Assembly: GCF_050436995.1 (NCBI RefSeq)
Contig: NC_134765.1
Span: 4,491,501 to 4,555,500 of the forward strand
Direction of reading: 5' to 3'
Length of the DNA stretch: 64,000 bases
From: Anticarsia gemmatalis
Lineage: Eukaryota > Arthropoda > Insecta > Lepidoptera > Erebidae
Part shown: positions 12,060-27,500 of the stretch, in pieces
Layout: each line of letters starts with the position of its first letter
Numbering within the stretch: the stretch's first letter is position 1
Program-made: the position numbers and the translations under genes
The notes under the pieces: generated by a model
The model's database searches: none
What the model was told of the DNA's origin: nothing
The model's input: only the letters and a program-made list of their open reading frames with translations

Positions 12060-12366
12060 TATTTCGTAGAACAATATAAATTGTAAAATGTCAGTCCACA
12101 ATTCAACAGCGCAATGGGTGGTCGTGTAACGTTTACATTACATTCATAGTGCTAGTTTATTATTGTATTCACGTATACTAAAGAATAACAATGAGACACA
12201 AGTAGAATTAAAAAGTGAAGTTTAAAAATCTGTGATAACAGAACGCGACTCGGTTTCTTCGCTTTCTAATTTCTAGTAGTTTAAAATCGCGAAGTGTAGA
12301 ACGAGACGAATTTGAAATTAGAACGAATTCTTCACATAAACAATCGTATTTTTTTTTAAATTCACG
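12060..12366 (+). promoter_or_regulatory. likely ChaC promoter / 5' UTR region
   Basis: An arthropod-type initiator TCAGTC lies at 12091-12096 with an upstream TATAAA at 12075, closer than the usual 25-30 bp, so the pairing is doubtful. The start codon at 12367 sits in cacgATGG. The transcription start is an inference only. Confidence 0.3.
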
Positions 12367-12552
12367 ATGGCAATGACAGAAGGAACAAGCCAGGTCATGG
12401 AAGCGAAGAAGGAACCAATCTGGGTGTTTGGTTACGGCTCGTTGTGTTGGAACCCAGGGTTTGAATACCAGCAGTCAATCACTGGGTACGTGAAGGGCTT
12501 CTCCCGGAGATTCTGGCAGGGGAACACGACACACCGCGGGACGGAAACCAAG
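12367..12552 (+). CDS. ChaC: ChaC exon 1
   Basis: 62 codons, from the start to ETK followed by donor gtaatt. Carries VFGYGSLCWNPGF and GYVKGFSRRFWQGNTTHRG, the signature N-terminal half of ChaC proteins. Methionines 1, 3 and 11 precede the fold; the first was chosen as the most upstream in-frame ATG. Confidence 0.93.
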
Positions 12553-15500
12553 GTAATTTCCACTACAATATTCCACTACTGATCTTGACATCCACCTACC
12601 TACTTGCGTCATCTATCAAATTGTGATGAATAGATCTTAAATCAGGAACATTACATTTAAATTTTGGCGGATTTTTTTTCTTTTTATTTCTGAAACATTA
12701 CCTACTTGTGAACAATTCGATGAAAAGTAATTTAAAAATATAACAAGCTGCCAGTTGTTTTGGCAAATTTTGTTTAAAAATATTTATTCAAGTGTGGCAC
12801 ACTTACTAATTTTATGAAATTGAATATCTATATCATAGAATTAATTTACCTTTGTAACTTCACATTAATAACAATGCAGACTGAATCACATTTGTTTCTC
12901 ATTCATATAAAATCAAACATTATTTTGTATTATAACTCAATAATAACACAGAATATAATTTTTCCTGTCAAATACAGCTGTACAGTCCATAGTAACAAAT
13001 TAATTCAATGATTCATTAATATTATCTACATCTCATTAACCCATTGAACCTATTATACATGTGAATTGAGATCATACACTTTAGTTGATAACTAGCAGAT
13101 GTGTTAATATCATGTGATCAGTAACTATTATAAAATATTAATATTAAATTAATATTTAAGTCCAAGTCAGCGTTTACCACATTCCTAATTTCTTTGACTA
13201 TAATAATATTGTCTAATAAGATTCTTGTAGTTTTGAAACCTAATAACATGGTTTATGGGGTTTTCTAAACCATTCTAAGAATCTTGCCCAATAAGTTCCT
13301 CTATTCCAAAGAGTTTATTGACAAAACTGCACATAAAAAAACTAAAAAATATTGTTGCTGGAAATAACACAGAAGACTTAATGGCTTTGAAAAAAAAAAC
13401 AAATATCACATGAAGTATGTATGTAGTCCTCTTGACATTAAAATAAAAAATAAATCTCCCAACACTGATTGTAGGAAAAGTTCAGCACTCAAACACTATC
13501 TGTGTCAACTTAAACAGCAATTAAATAAATCTAATGGAACACTATAATAACTAATGTGGGTATTAGATTATCTGATACTGTGATAATCAAAGGCTTATGT
13601 GTGATTTATGTAAATAATTGTTCTATTATGTGGGAGAATATTCTGTATTACCTACCTACTTTGAAAGTCCTATAAACTTTGTAGGGAGAAAATCATTGCC
13701 GGGGCAGTTCAGAATTTTTAACTGCTGAGCTGGGACTTGTTATCATAACATTATAATCTTTCCACCCTAATACTGTGCTAGCTTTTGCCAGTGAATTAGA
13801 CTTGGTACAATGATTTTCAAGGATAAAAAGTATTTTATTATAATCAGTCAAAATAATGGACGATAATTCATTCAGTAGATATTTAGCAAAAGAGCAAAAG
13901 ATATCCTCACAAACTTTCACATTTACAACATTAAGTAGTAAAGAGTATACTTGCTCAGGAGTTTATAACTCCTGTTTTCAAATAGCTGTTATGTTGTGAA
14001 GAGAATAAACCTATGATTTATAATATTATGTGTTGATCTTGATAGTAATCTAGTCCAGACATGATAATAAGTGTAATAACAAAAGATTAGAATATTTTGG
14101 CTTATCAATGCCTAGATACATTATATAAATAAATGGATTTATTGTGTAGGTGTATTATTAGAATATCAGATCAAATCAGATGTGATATGAAAGTCACTTA
14201 TAATATCTCAAGTGTAAAAGAGATTATTCAGTTGTTTTTATTAATCCGACACTTGTATAATATTGTGTCACCAATAAAAACAGAATCCTAAGCATATAAG
14301 GCATTTCTTTATAATCAGTAGATGTACAAGTAAATATTTATCAACTTCGTGCAGCTACACTTTGTCTGATTCCAAGAAACCTCATTCCCAGTAAGTCCTC
14401 TCAATTACACTCCAGTACTTTCAACATAACCAGTCTTGAGACTTGTCAATCATTTCGAAGGGAACATGCTATAAAGAAAGTATGTTGCTGTGCTAGTTTT
14501 TTTCTTGAATAATTTTCGAAGCCAACTACATAAGTACGTAGGTAATGAAGTAATGATTGACTACCCAGAAAAAAACTCGATGCCCACCAACACCTTAGGC
14601 ATTTCTACCAGATCTCTGAGGTAACGAACCGATGCGTATCGTATCAGTAGGATTACTTTAAGATATGCCTTATCATGGGTAATTCCATCTGTAAGTTTAT
14701 CCTCAAACACTGCCAAGCTACCTTGCAAATCTCGGTTCAAAACGCATCCTTAATCCAAACGCAAAATCAGCCCGTGAAAGTATTTTGTACCGAGCCTCTG
14801 TTACGTCATTACATCACGGCAAACGTATTAAAATTGACCTTCAAATCAAAAACATCCTCCCATTCAAACAATTGCTCAACCTATTCATTAATGACCGGTC
14901 ATCATTTGGCGTTGATTCAAGATGCACTTTCACATGTGATGCATCGACATTGTACTGTATTTTAAGACGAGGCTGTTCGGTTGTAAAAAGCTAAAGATAG
15001 AAGAAAGCTGAGTCAGTACATCATTTAAAGTACCGATCATATTAAGAGCTATATTCCACGAGATGATTTCGATACCGTTTGATGGACCATGGAATAGATT
15101 TAAAAGGTTACTAGATCACTTCCGATAGTTGTCTAACATCGAAATTTTACCTTTAATACACCCATTTTTCGGCCGTAAATGTTTTTATGCTACAGAGGCT
15201 CTTTCTCAATAATGGTAGTAGTATCTTACGGTTAAGCCTTACCATTCAGTGGATTATCGTAAGATCCGAGTACTGCTGTATACGCACCATTAGTTTAAGC
15301 AGCATAAGACTGAAGGATAGTTAGTTAATCTTAGCTTATCTAAATTAATAGTCATCATCAATCGTAGAGCGCAATGCTCTCAAATTTTTAACCTGAATAT
15401 TTCTGATCAGTCAAGGCCTGCGATGAGCCACTCCTGACAATGACCCTAATGAGTAGAGTGCTAAAACCGCAAAACGTAATTAGGAATCATCACTGATTTA

Positions 15501-18500
15501 CCTTGAGGACATTTAGTGACTAAAAGTTTAACTACGTCACTAGACTATGCCTGTAGACCAGAATTTTGTCCTGGTATGACTGATACATTCATCCATACAT
15601 GAACGATTTACCGTGGCGTATGTAGCTTATGAGTATGTATACCACGTAATAATAAATTTCCTTAAATTTCCCCCCCCCATTCATTGTTACGTCACGTAGC
15701 GGACATAGGGAAATCTTTTGATATAATTCTTGAACACAAAGCATCAATGAAAAATATTATATTCTGTAGTGTATGCTTGTTTCCTTAAATAATCATTAAT
15801 AATTTGTGAATCGGTCTGTCAATGACTTAAATTACAATACATTGTAAAACGTAGGCCTCTTAAAAAGGGGAGTCTTAGAAAGTTAAATCTCGGGTAACCA
15901 AGAAATATTAAACTAAACTTCCATCAGTCAAGTTGAAAATAATCAAACGGAATTGTTCCTTCAATTACTAAACACTAATGTAACCGCAGAAACCATTTAA
16001 ATTTCAAAACAAACTATTACAAAATCATTTGTTGCATAAAAAGTATTAATATTCGAGTATTTTCAAGTAAAGTATCATCTATGATAACTAAGTGAAAAGT
16101 TTATCATGAACACGTTAATTAAATCACGTTGCGCGGACGCAAGTCATGTTATGTAACAGGTCAAATACCTTTTGGGGGCAAATTGTTAAAAACAATACTT
16201 TGATATAGGTACAGAGAAAATACAGGGTGCAGAAAAAATGTATAGGTACCTATAATTCTCTTTATGTGTGGTTTCATATCTGCTTTGATGAAGATTTACG
16301 AATACACAGCACAGAAAATCATATTAGGGTGGAATTAAAAGATTTTCTTTTACAAAAAAAATAAAAAGGCTATGGTAGGAAAAATCTAATCTTAGAACTG
16401 TGTAATGCCTTTCAATATCGTATAAGGTTGCTTTTAATTTATAAGGCTAACAAAAAACGCGGCTGTAAACCCGGCAAACCAGCCCAAAACCATATTGACA
16501 GCGCTAATATATTCATCATAATCGTCTTTATCAATATCTAATGTGAATAATAATGAAGCATCAACCATGTGTTAGTTATGTCAACCATGTGCCATAACAC
16601 TTGCTATTTTGTTATGGCTGCACGACTTCCGTAGACCGCCATAAAAATATGACACATGGAATCTGATTGTTTCTGGTTTTCTATGTAAAGTAATCCGCCG
16701 AAAACCGGATCAATGTTATTGATAAAAGTATTTATAAAACTAAACTGGTCTATGATTGAAATAGTCTTTTTATTGTTGATGTTAAAATTCCGAGAGCCAT
16801 TAACTGATTGTTGTGTTTTTCTTTCCAACCAACCAAGATTGAAAATCTGAGCTTTATGGACCAAAATACAAACTTCATTCTAAAAAGGTATCTATTGATG
16901 TAGGTAGGTAAGGACACAGTGTTAGGTAAAGATGGCATATTATTGTTGTAAAAATGATACAGTGTAGCAAAACAACATAACCTAAATCGTTATCACAATG
17001 ATTTTGTGATTATTATGACATTATTATTGTTTAAATCTACGCTTTCAAAATACAACGTATTGACGCAAAAGATTGTTACTTTGTTTACCAACAATGATTT
17101 TTAATAGAATTTTGGGACATAACAATTTTTAAGATTACGCACAACTTACAGTAATAACATTCGTATTACATAGTTTATTTACATTGTAACTGAAATACGA
17201 TAACATAAGTATAATATTCCTCATTATTTACCTCAAAGGCTAGTACAGGGAAACTTTAAAGAAAGATTAGTATTTTGTATGACTTCTGTTAAAAGTTCTC
17301 CGAAGTATTTCTATTTTCCAACGATATACTTATGAAAGAGACGCATATTAGTTCTACGTTCCTATAGCAGCGCATGAATTTTTGGAACGAAAAGAAAGCT
17401 ATATTATCCGGGCATCGATTTCGTTCTGTCTAGATTCTTGAACAAAGTCTCATAGAAAGTGAAATCAAACATAGACATCTATAATATCTAAAAGCAAACA
17501 TTAAATAACTCGAGATAAATTCCATCTCGTCACTTGTTTACGCCATTAGAACCCTAGAAATAAAAATACCACATCGAGCTGTATCGTGATCGGCGCGTGC
17601 GCAGTTACGTACATCATCTGACGTACTCTCCACGATCTATAATAGATTAGAGAGGAAAATATTTACTTTCTTACAACTTCTAGCCTTGAATGAGATTGAG
17701 AATTTTATTTTGTTTTGAGGGGAACAACCTGATGACTCTTGATTTTGAGGTCAACTTGAATAACGGCGTCCGCGGTGCAGTGATTATAGCATAAGGTCGA
17801 TGGTAGACGCAATGGAGCCGTTTTCTCAATTCTTATATATCAAAGAAACATCAGTTTCATCATTACCAAAGGGTATCGGAAATACACGTGCGTGATTAAA
17901 CTGGAGCGAACGAAAAATAGCTTTCCTTTATAATGCTCTTCAGCAGTTAGAGAAATTCTAAGATAAAGTTAATCATTTTTGTAAAGGCTATTTGACAAAA
18001 AAAAGTACAATTCATGGAGATAGCTGGCTTAGTGTTTATTGCTGTCTGTTATATTAATTTTTGTGAAATCATGCCAACAATAAAAACAATTGTACGGCCC
18101 ATATCTCAGAAGTAAGGTCGTCACCTCGTTACTACCTTTGCACACGGTGTAACGATTTCGATTCCAGCATAGAACATTTCTGTGTACGTTTTGTGAGATA
18201 AACTGATAATTGTTGCTACTTCGTATTTAGTTGTCTAAACATCAAGATTGTTTGAACTAGTTTTCTTAAATCATTGTTTGTTTATTCATTTCAATTAAGC
18301 TAGTTTTTGTTTGTTTGTCTGCCGTGTTTATCTCTAAAACCAATAGACAAAGTAAAATAAAACAATTTGTATGATGGGAAATTGGTGTAGAAATTATCAC
18401 ACTACGATCTATAAGACTGGTGTAATCACTACAAACGTGAGTGAAATTGCGGAAAAAAACTTCTTTGAGCACTTATTTGCTTCAGAACTCGATGTAATCT

Positions 18501-21500
18501 TTATCAATATTAACAGTCTGTAAATATAGTAAACAAAGTTTTTAACATATTATATTTTTTTTGTTACAGCCCGGCCGAGTCGCGACTCTAGTAGAAGATA
18601 AGGAAGTGAGTATATTTAGATTTTTTTACATAAAATTGAGATTTTTGTGCCATTACGTGACGTTGACTTTGTTCTAAACGTTTCTGGAATGTTTCAGTCG
18701 TTTTATTCAGTAGTTAAAGCCCAACTATTTTTCTTGTACTGAAATAACTTGCGTGCTTTAGATGGCATTTTGAATATTATGTTATAATTAAAAAATGTCT
18801 CTCTTTTGGTATTGGACTCATTAGCAAATGCCATCATACCGGCAAAAAATCGAATGACTTGAAAACCTCCTTTTTTTGAAGTTACTTAGAAATATACATT
18901 TTCTATTTCTTCTCTCTGTCTTCCTTACCTGTCAAATAAACAATAACAAAGATTTGATATAGCAAAGTTGTTTTAAATAAATAGCTAACAGGATAAACAA
19001 TCAAATAACTAAAATCATACACAGAAGACCGGCACTCGAAGTGTATTTACAAACAAATGATAAGAAATAACGTAACCCAATAGGCTATTAGAAACTTCAT
19101 AACATCGATTTTCTTGAAGAGCAAACATTTAATACATAACAGGAATCACTGTTATTTGCACACGAACATTGCCCTCGGAAAAAAACTGGGAATTTTGCAA
19201 TATTTTAGTGTGGGTTGTTGTTTTTTTTGCATTGTATATCTTCCTGGCTGTTGAGATTACATTGCACTACAGTTATCAGTTAATCGCCCAATGTATATTT
19301 AGAAATGGGGAAAAAAATATCATAAGTGTCTACTTATGTTTATTTAAATTGCGATAAACTCGTTGCCGTAAAACACTCATCCCTAAAAAACTGCAAATAT
19401 TTTATTTTTATTTTGAAGCACCTTAAAAAGAAATATCACGAATTTTCCGTACTAAGTCTCCGTTGTCACTCATCTCAAAAAAAGACTGTAACTTGTTTGC
19501 TTTTATTTCGAAGCACCTTAAAAAGAAATTTCACGAATTTTCCGTACCAAGTCGCCGTTGTTACTCTTTTTCTACTAGGAAATTGAAGCTCAAATAACAT
19601 CAAACAGTCAATTTCCTTTAACTAGCGAAGCAGTTAAGGTTCTATTGTAGTTGGTAGAAGCAAAAAAGATTCACAAAAGTGTTGTTTGATATCCTTATTG
19701 AATGACAGTAAATATTCATGAAAAAAAGTCTAATAGATACTAAAAGGAAGCCACTTTACTACAATTTAGTAGGTTTCTGGAAAAATCTAATAGAAAATCT
19801 TAACAATTACCAATTTGTTATTAAATAGATAAGCAATTCGAAATAATACAGGGTTTTAAAATTAATTTTGATCAAAACAGGCGTCGTATTACATGGAAGA
19901 ATAACTAAGATAATCTTAGATTAATAATATAAGAAAATGTCTGTAGGAATTGAACCGCGTAGGTCGCTTTGATAACCCGCCGCGTCAAAAAACATTCAGT
20001 TATTTCTTACGTACATATTATTATGTTGATAAGAAATGTATATTATTATTTATTAATATGTGCATGTTTTCGTGTTTATTTTATCATTTCGTGATAGTCG
20101 TGTTGACATATTTTAATAATTCACCCGAAAATGATTGTGGATCGAGACTTCGATTGCTGCATCATTTAAACGCTTTAAAATTTTATTATTAATTTTATTT
20201 TGCGTATATATTAAGTTTAGAACGTAAATAATCTAGAATTGAAAAATCATGTTATAAGGTAGGTACATCTTGCACGCGCGAGTGTTAAAACTTAAAATGC
20301 ATTATCTTCATACCCAATGCATTTTTACGCAACAAGCTTAATTATAAAAGAAACAAAAAGAAAAAATACATCAAACCAGATTAGCTTGCAAGTTCCATAA
20401 GCACACTCGATTAGGTTCAAAACACCTATTAAAATACATTACATGACAAAAATAATAACCTTATCTACCAATTAGTAGAGCAAACATTATTTTTGCACTA
20501 TAGCACTTATGGCTAATAACAATACATATCTAGAATACTCGTAGGCACTAATATATAAACAAACAAGACATTTATAGTAAAAATAATCTTATTATTTTCA
20601 TTTCACACGTGGAAGTGAATCATAATCCTGCGACGCAAAACCCTTTGTTGCGGACAAATCGTGCTGTTTATTATTTGTATTAATAAGTCAACTAAATGTG
20701 AAGGATTCATTATTCTTAAAGATTAATTCCGTAAATCTTCCTTTCGATAGCGAATTTACCATAACAAAGTAAAGATGCCACAGTCGACTACCTAATGGTT
20801 AAAAACATGTTTTTGTTGCATTAAAAACTGTATTGCACCTTGAAAGAAAGGTTTATTTAAATTAACAATAAAATAATACCTTTTATGTGATTCACTGGTA
20901 GACTCATGAACAAAAATGCCAAATGAAAGAATGTTTGAAATACTATAAGACAACAATAGTTATTGTCTCCAAACATTAATAGCTCTACACGTTTTAATGA
21001 GTCACAAATATACTATTTTAGCTTACTTCAGATTATTATGATCTCGTTCTTCTAAAAGAATCGATTGAAAAGAGAGAATAATATGCTTTTGTCTCCTCTA
21101 ATCCCTTGAGAGAAATTGTCAATCTTCGAGCTGCTTGTAAAAATTTCGACACAATTTTTCGCATATTATGCCCTGAATCAATTTTAGCGAATTTTGAAAC
21201 CGTTCATAAGTCGTAGAAAGCTCCAACCAAGCGAATAAAATATTGCGTCCTTATCATTTCAATTTGCAAAGTTCCCGACCACATTTTTCATCATTTCACG
21301 CCTATACATCTGAAACAATGTTCTTTCGAAATACGCCTTACGGATGATAAACTCAGGCAATTGGCAATCCGTTGGTAACCCCATAACCAATTTGCTGTAA
21401 TTAGATTATCTCTGAACCGAAAAGTTTTGTAAGATTCTTTGTTTCTTTATTTTGGTGAATTATTATAATTTGACACATCTTACAACAGATGATAATGCGA

Positions 21501-24500
21501 CTTGCGAATGATTTCTTAATGGTAGTTCAGAATTTACCGATCAGTGATCATCTATCCCAGAACCAGATCCCCAGAAGTGTGGCCGATAAAAAATATATCG
21601 ATTATCAAATTTTCGATATGTTTAATCTTAACATTCTTTTTAATTGATATTGATTACCTTCTTTAAGAAAAATATTTCTGATTCACTCTCAGATAAATTT
21701 TGTTTTCTTTCAGTAAGTAAAAATATTTAAGTCTCCTCCCTCATTGCTGAATGAGATCCTTGCCCAGTAGTGTAATGGTAATAGGTTAAGTAAGAGGAAA
21801 AAAGTAAAATTATGTCAGTCGGTCTTTCCAGCCTATAAAATCACGTTGTATAATTAAGCATCTATCTTAATGTCATAACGGGTCATGCTGTGGAGGCATG
21901 TCTATCCGGTTGTCATTTCCGTCGCGTGGCTCTCGACTAATAATGACTTGCATTCATTAATGTCAATAATATTATTGTCATGTGTATCTTATGTGGTTAG
22001 ATAATCGATTAATCGATGTATTATATCATAATTATGTATAACCACTTACTACATAAGTGTCACTCGTGCAAAATTTGCTTTGAAGTTCTATTTATTTATG
22101 TTGGAAAAATTGTCAAGTGCAATACCTTGTAATCTATGTATCATAAATAATATATGCGTATTTAAAGTCAAGTAGATGGAAGGGAAAATTGGCGTAAAGT
22201 TAAAATAAAAATGTATGTAATTTTATAGACGGGAATATATTATATCTATGTTTTTTTTAACTGATACTTTTTTGCAGCAGAGTATTTTTCTACTCCAAGA
22301 TCATCTGCAAGCCGTGTTTAATCAAATTCACATAATTATAAAATATGTGGTAAAATATTGAGCCCATTCAGTGGAAGTAATCGTTCTTGACGTTAGGTGA
22401 TAACTATGACGTAGGGGTGACTTAGGATATAGATAGAACGTTTATTATAAATCCTAGTGACGTTAATTCATGGCTACACCATATTATAGCTGTGGAAAAC
22501 TTTTTTTATTATAGGGCTTAAGATAGACTAGTTAATAAATGACGTAGATAGGGTTGTGAAAATAGCAACATGAAATGTGTAATGATATGAAAGCAAGTAT
22601 GTTAAAGGGCGTTTGCCAAAGGTTAAAATAATTGCAATTTGTGAAAACTAAAGACAATAATGATTTAATATCTCGGGTCAGATGGATCCAGTGGCTCTAA
22701 ACTTAACACGTATCACAACATACCTACAGAAATCCTTATGCATTTAAAATTCTAAAGCTCTTTTTGTATTGACTCAACTATGAAATATCTAAGAAATAGC
22801 CAAAGAAGTACGACAATGTTCTCCAAGTTCAAAGAAATAGAAACCTTCTTCTTCATAGCACCTAACCTTGACCCTCACCTTCTAACCTGTCCTTTCTAGT
22901 TCAAGTGCACATGCATTGTGTTATATCTGCACGTTTTACACTACACGTGTCAGTTTTTATTATTAGATTGAGTGTTTACTGCGACTAATCTTATTAGTTT
23001 ACTACAACATGCGAATGTTTTTTAGAAGCGCGTGCTTTGTGAGTCATTAGCTCGTGGCAGCCTTATTAGGATTACTACGAAATGCTTATGAATTTATTGG
23101 CTTCAATTTCCAAATGCTAAATCCAGTCTCAGTTTAAAATTACATTCATACATGAAATCACACCTTCTTCCCAAAGCTGTAGGCAGACCAGAGACTTTAA
23201 AATCAAGCTTATGCATAAAAATCCTCTCATGTAGCACTACTATAATCGAGCTATTACAGCTGTAATGTACTGTTGAAATACTCCGAGCGGTTCTTTACAC
23301 TGAGTAATTTCAGTATACTACGCATCTAACTTTGTTCAACATAAACAATAATCGCCAGATTTCCGCCGCAAAATTGAACTGCAATTTCAAATCAAGAGTT
23401 AAACTATCAGTGTCGTCACAAATGTGTTTCGAGGTCGGTTTCCGGGTTAATCTGTTGATTGCTTTACTTGCTGATTCGTGGCGATATCTGACCTCAGTAT
23501 TCAGTCACATATCAGTAACATACAGCTGACCTTTTTAGTAATCGGTTTAATCCAGTTTGTTCAACTGTTCCTACGAACCGTTTTACTAGTTTTACATAAG
23601 TAACTAAAGTTAAATTCATACACTTTCTATCGTCTGTACAGAGCCCATCTCTTACCCAAAGTAGACCTGGAGTATTTCAAAGTACAGATCCAGAACGGAC
23701 AGTTCAAGGGTAAAAGCATTTTGTATAACAATTTATCATAAATTAATACAAAAATAAAACGACCAATATTCAAATTGGGGTCACGACTTATCCCTTTTCG
23801 AAACAAAGATTGGCCTGCTGCCAGCAACATTACTCCATTTTAAACCAAAAATATACATTCACACAATTCATGGTACGAAAGCATACAAAAGGGTTCTGTG
23901 ATGTGAAGATTACGTCCGGCGATTTGCGAATTGAATGCGGTGTGAACCACGTGATAAGACATGATCCTGGACGGTGAACTGATTGAAGTTGATCGAGAAA
24001 ATTGCTGTCACTATTTGAGGCGCTTGACGCGAGCAAGTTGCACTCACTGGCCGGTATAGTCTTTGTTATAATGCAACCATTCGATAAGCTACTCTCGCTG
24101 CTAAGCATACCTTTTTGTCTTTTGGAGGACAAATTAACGGTCGTTGTCACATTTTTGGGACAGTCCCTGTGACAACAAGGACAAACGGTGCCCTTCTTCT
24201 AGGATTGAATGTCTTCAATCCTTCTGGCCCAAGAAGAAGGGAACCGTTTTATTTCCACTTGGTCTCTCGTTTACTTAATTGTCTGTAGCAGATGCATACA
24301 AACCGTCATGTTCTTGTTATAGCTTTACTACTAAATAAGACAATAAGGCTTCATTAGTAATGATAGGTATACTTAGGTGTTCCATTCATTTCTTACTGCG
24401 CTTCTAGCGAAGGTGGAAAAATTCCGTTCTTATAAAGAAAACCCACGTTTCACAAACATGTGATCGAGTACGATGAACTTGAAAATTGAGACTTAAGAAT

Positions 24501-27500
24501 TCTTGTGAAACTTAATCCGTGTTATTGTTAGCACAAGACTCGAAACACGATCGCTTATTCGTTTTGTACTTTTCTTCCATGGAACACGTAAAACTTAGAC
24601 ATTCATTAAAATAGACTAAAAAAACGTATTGTTCACTTTGCTTAGATTATGATAAGATATAGAAAGAGATGGAGTCTAACTATTTGCTACAAATGAAGCA
24701 CAAACGATGAGAAGATATATGGATGATGCTTCACTGAAGATTTCGGCAATGCTTTTGACAATATGCGCTATACCTGTTTATCAAAATCAGTCGATAATCT
24801 TTTGTTTAATCTTTAAAGCGTGATTTCCTTTCAATAATTTCAATACAAACTATATTGTCATGATCTCTACATTAAGACTTATTTATTCACCGGCTTTGTG
24901 AGATTGACACATGAGACTGCATGACTGCATGTGATATGGAAACGTGAACACCTGCTAGGAACGTGGCTTTTTAAATCTATACCACATGACTCAATATATT
25001 CTAAATATTAGCTCATATTTTTAGTGAAAGAAACCTAATGCAATGTAATAATTATGAATGAAGTTTAGTTCGTACAAATGAAAGTCATAGATAAAATCAC
25101 ACCTGCTTTTTCTATTTTTATGAAGGTAGGTACGAATAGAAAAAACCTTTTTAAAAGACCACCTTTAAATGGGTATTCAGTGGCTCTTAGTAATAGAGAT
25201 TTGTAAATTGAAGTTTACTGTTACATAGAATATATTATGTTTACATGTCTGTTATATTTTCAGTGACCCGAGTTTTCAAGAAAAACAGGCCTTATGCCTT
25301 ATGCCATTACCACTTTCTCGACTTTTAAATAGTTATTTATTAAAGGTTATAGGTATAATATATTAATCAGATGATTGATTCGTTGCATTCACGGTCACAA
25401 TTTCCATAACAATCAATGTATTATAAAACAATTGATATTTCCTTACAACAGTTCAATAGTATTTTGGTTCGTATAGTTATTCATTTGAAACATATCATTA
25501 ATTGTTCAGACAGTTCACAGTACGATGTTGTTCAAACAATAGGTTAAGATACAATGCGATAGTTGTGCTTGCATTTAGATAATTGTTTGCATACCTACAT
25601 GCTTAAAATTATTTAATTGTCTTTATTTATTTATCGAAAGTATTTTATTTATATTGGTCATGGCCAAATGACTCATACATTAGATACTTTTGGAAGCGAA
25701 GATAAATTCAGGATGAGTTATTTCTTTTTAAGATTTATTTAATTGTGCTACCTCATACACTGACACAGAGTTGTAGACGGCAGACTGCACCCCTTATAAA
25801 TAAAAAAAAAAATCATTGATATTCATATTAGTGGACCTAAAGTTTTGCCTCGTGGCACACCAAAACAAACTCTTAAACACTTGTAACAGTGACTTTTCTA
25901 TTACTTCTCACTGTTTTGATAATTTAGGCCATTCAGTCATTCAGTATCGTTGTGTGTTTATACTATCTTCCGAATGTTATCAAATAGTCTAGCACGTGTT
26001 GTGATTTGTGAACAAACCTGCTATCAGAAAGTAGGTGTCAGACTGACTTATCGGCGCTTTAGTAAACAGTCTTACACTTCCAAAAGTAGGTACCTATACA
26101 AATAGAATACGGTAATTAACGCGAACACGCATTTTACCTTATAATGTGTAACGTTTCGGCGCAGGACTTGGTTTGAGACCCATACATCTTATGGTCATAC
26201 GTGGTCATACATGACCGCCGATTACGAGTACCTACCACATATCTATCCTTTACAAAGAAGATCATCGAAGTAGACAGAAAATCAAAAGAATATGATTGAG
26301 AATTATGAGAATATATTTTTTTCCTCTTTAATGTATTGTCGTTTGTCATCATTATTTCATACTACCTTATGTTTATTTAATTATGTCTTGCATTAAGTAC
26401 TATTGTCTTCGAGTTTCGAAACTATTGGCTTTGAAAAATCGTCAGCATTGTTTAACTCTAATACACTATTCTTCAATTTTATTTTTCGATTAAATTTAGT
26501 TCTTCGCTTATGTTTTTTTATCTTTTCTATTTAAAATCTTCAATTCAGCATCTACGTATCTATATCTGCTTTACAGCTTCTATTTCAGCTTTTCTTACGA
26601 AATACTGATGCATTATTCATTCCAAATTGTTTCATTGACATTCGAAATGTCGTTCTATGCATTTGCGCAAGAAAAATAACTTATAATAAAGAGTTCAATA
26701 AACTTCTTTAAATCAGTTCAATGTTCTCAGAAAATAACATTTGACATTGAAATAAACTTAGTCCAACGTAAACAAAAAACCCAATTTGCTAACTTCGCAT
26801 TATATTTTGTAAACAAACGTATTAAACGCTGATCGTACAAAATGTCCGAACTGCATGGTTTTCACACAATATATTTAATTTCGAAGAAGCCCTGCCCGAC
26901 AAATTATGATGTCATTTAAAAATGCAATGTCTGCGCTTACATATCTTGTGTACAGACCTCGAGAAAACACACAAGCCTCAATACTGTTGACAACTACAAT
27001 GGCACGTGTCGTCTGTATTACGACGCGGCTTACTTTTCGTACTATCAAATATTTGTGTCAAGTCTACAACAGAATCTATTTGTTCGGAGTCTTCCTGTTT
27101 CTATATGAAATACTTAAATTATGTGCAAACACGTGAAATCACTCGTTTACCACGTGTGCCGATATATTCGGATGTATAAACGTATTTAGTGCCCCTTGAC
27201 CTATTTCAGGGGCATCAACATCACCGGCCAAAACTAGTTAAAACCAGCTCCCGAATTAAATTTTATTTGGTCAAATTCCGCAGCAGTTTGCTTCTTAATA
27301 GTATTGTGAAAATTCTTGATTCTAATAATATAGTTTACCTTTTGGCGATGGTTCAAAACGAAGAGGAAACTCGTTTAAATACGGATGCCAAATCATATGT
27401 GATATAATGTTTCGGATTTAGATATACTTATGGATATTATTGCTCCCAAATTGTATAGTACTCTGTACTGTACAGCTACTAATCAATCTACTTATTGTTG

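Larger units (their letters stand above)
7571..12366. other. cv-c 3' UTR and intergenic interval before ChaC
   Basis: Very AT-rich. The first few hundred bases are presumably cv-c 3' UTR (AATAAA at 8237). Beyond that I see no exon-like sequence. The last 600 bp contain two CCAAT-type boxes in opposite orientation (about 11759 and 11793) and the likely ChaC promoter and 5' UTR. Confidence 0.6.

Noticed and set aside
18100..18180. B-box-like atttcgattcc, possible tRNA or SINE
   Set aside because: No full A-box or cloverleaf; at best a very decayed SINE.
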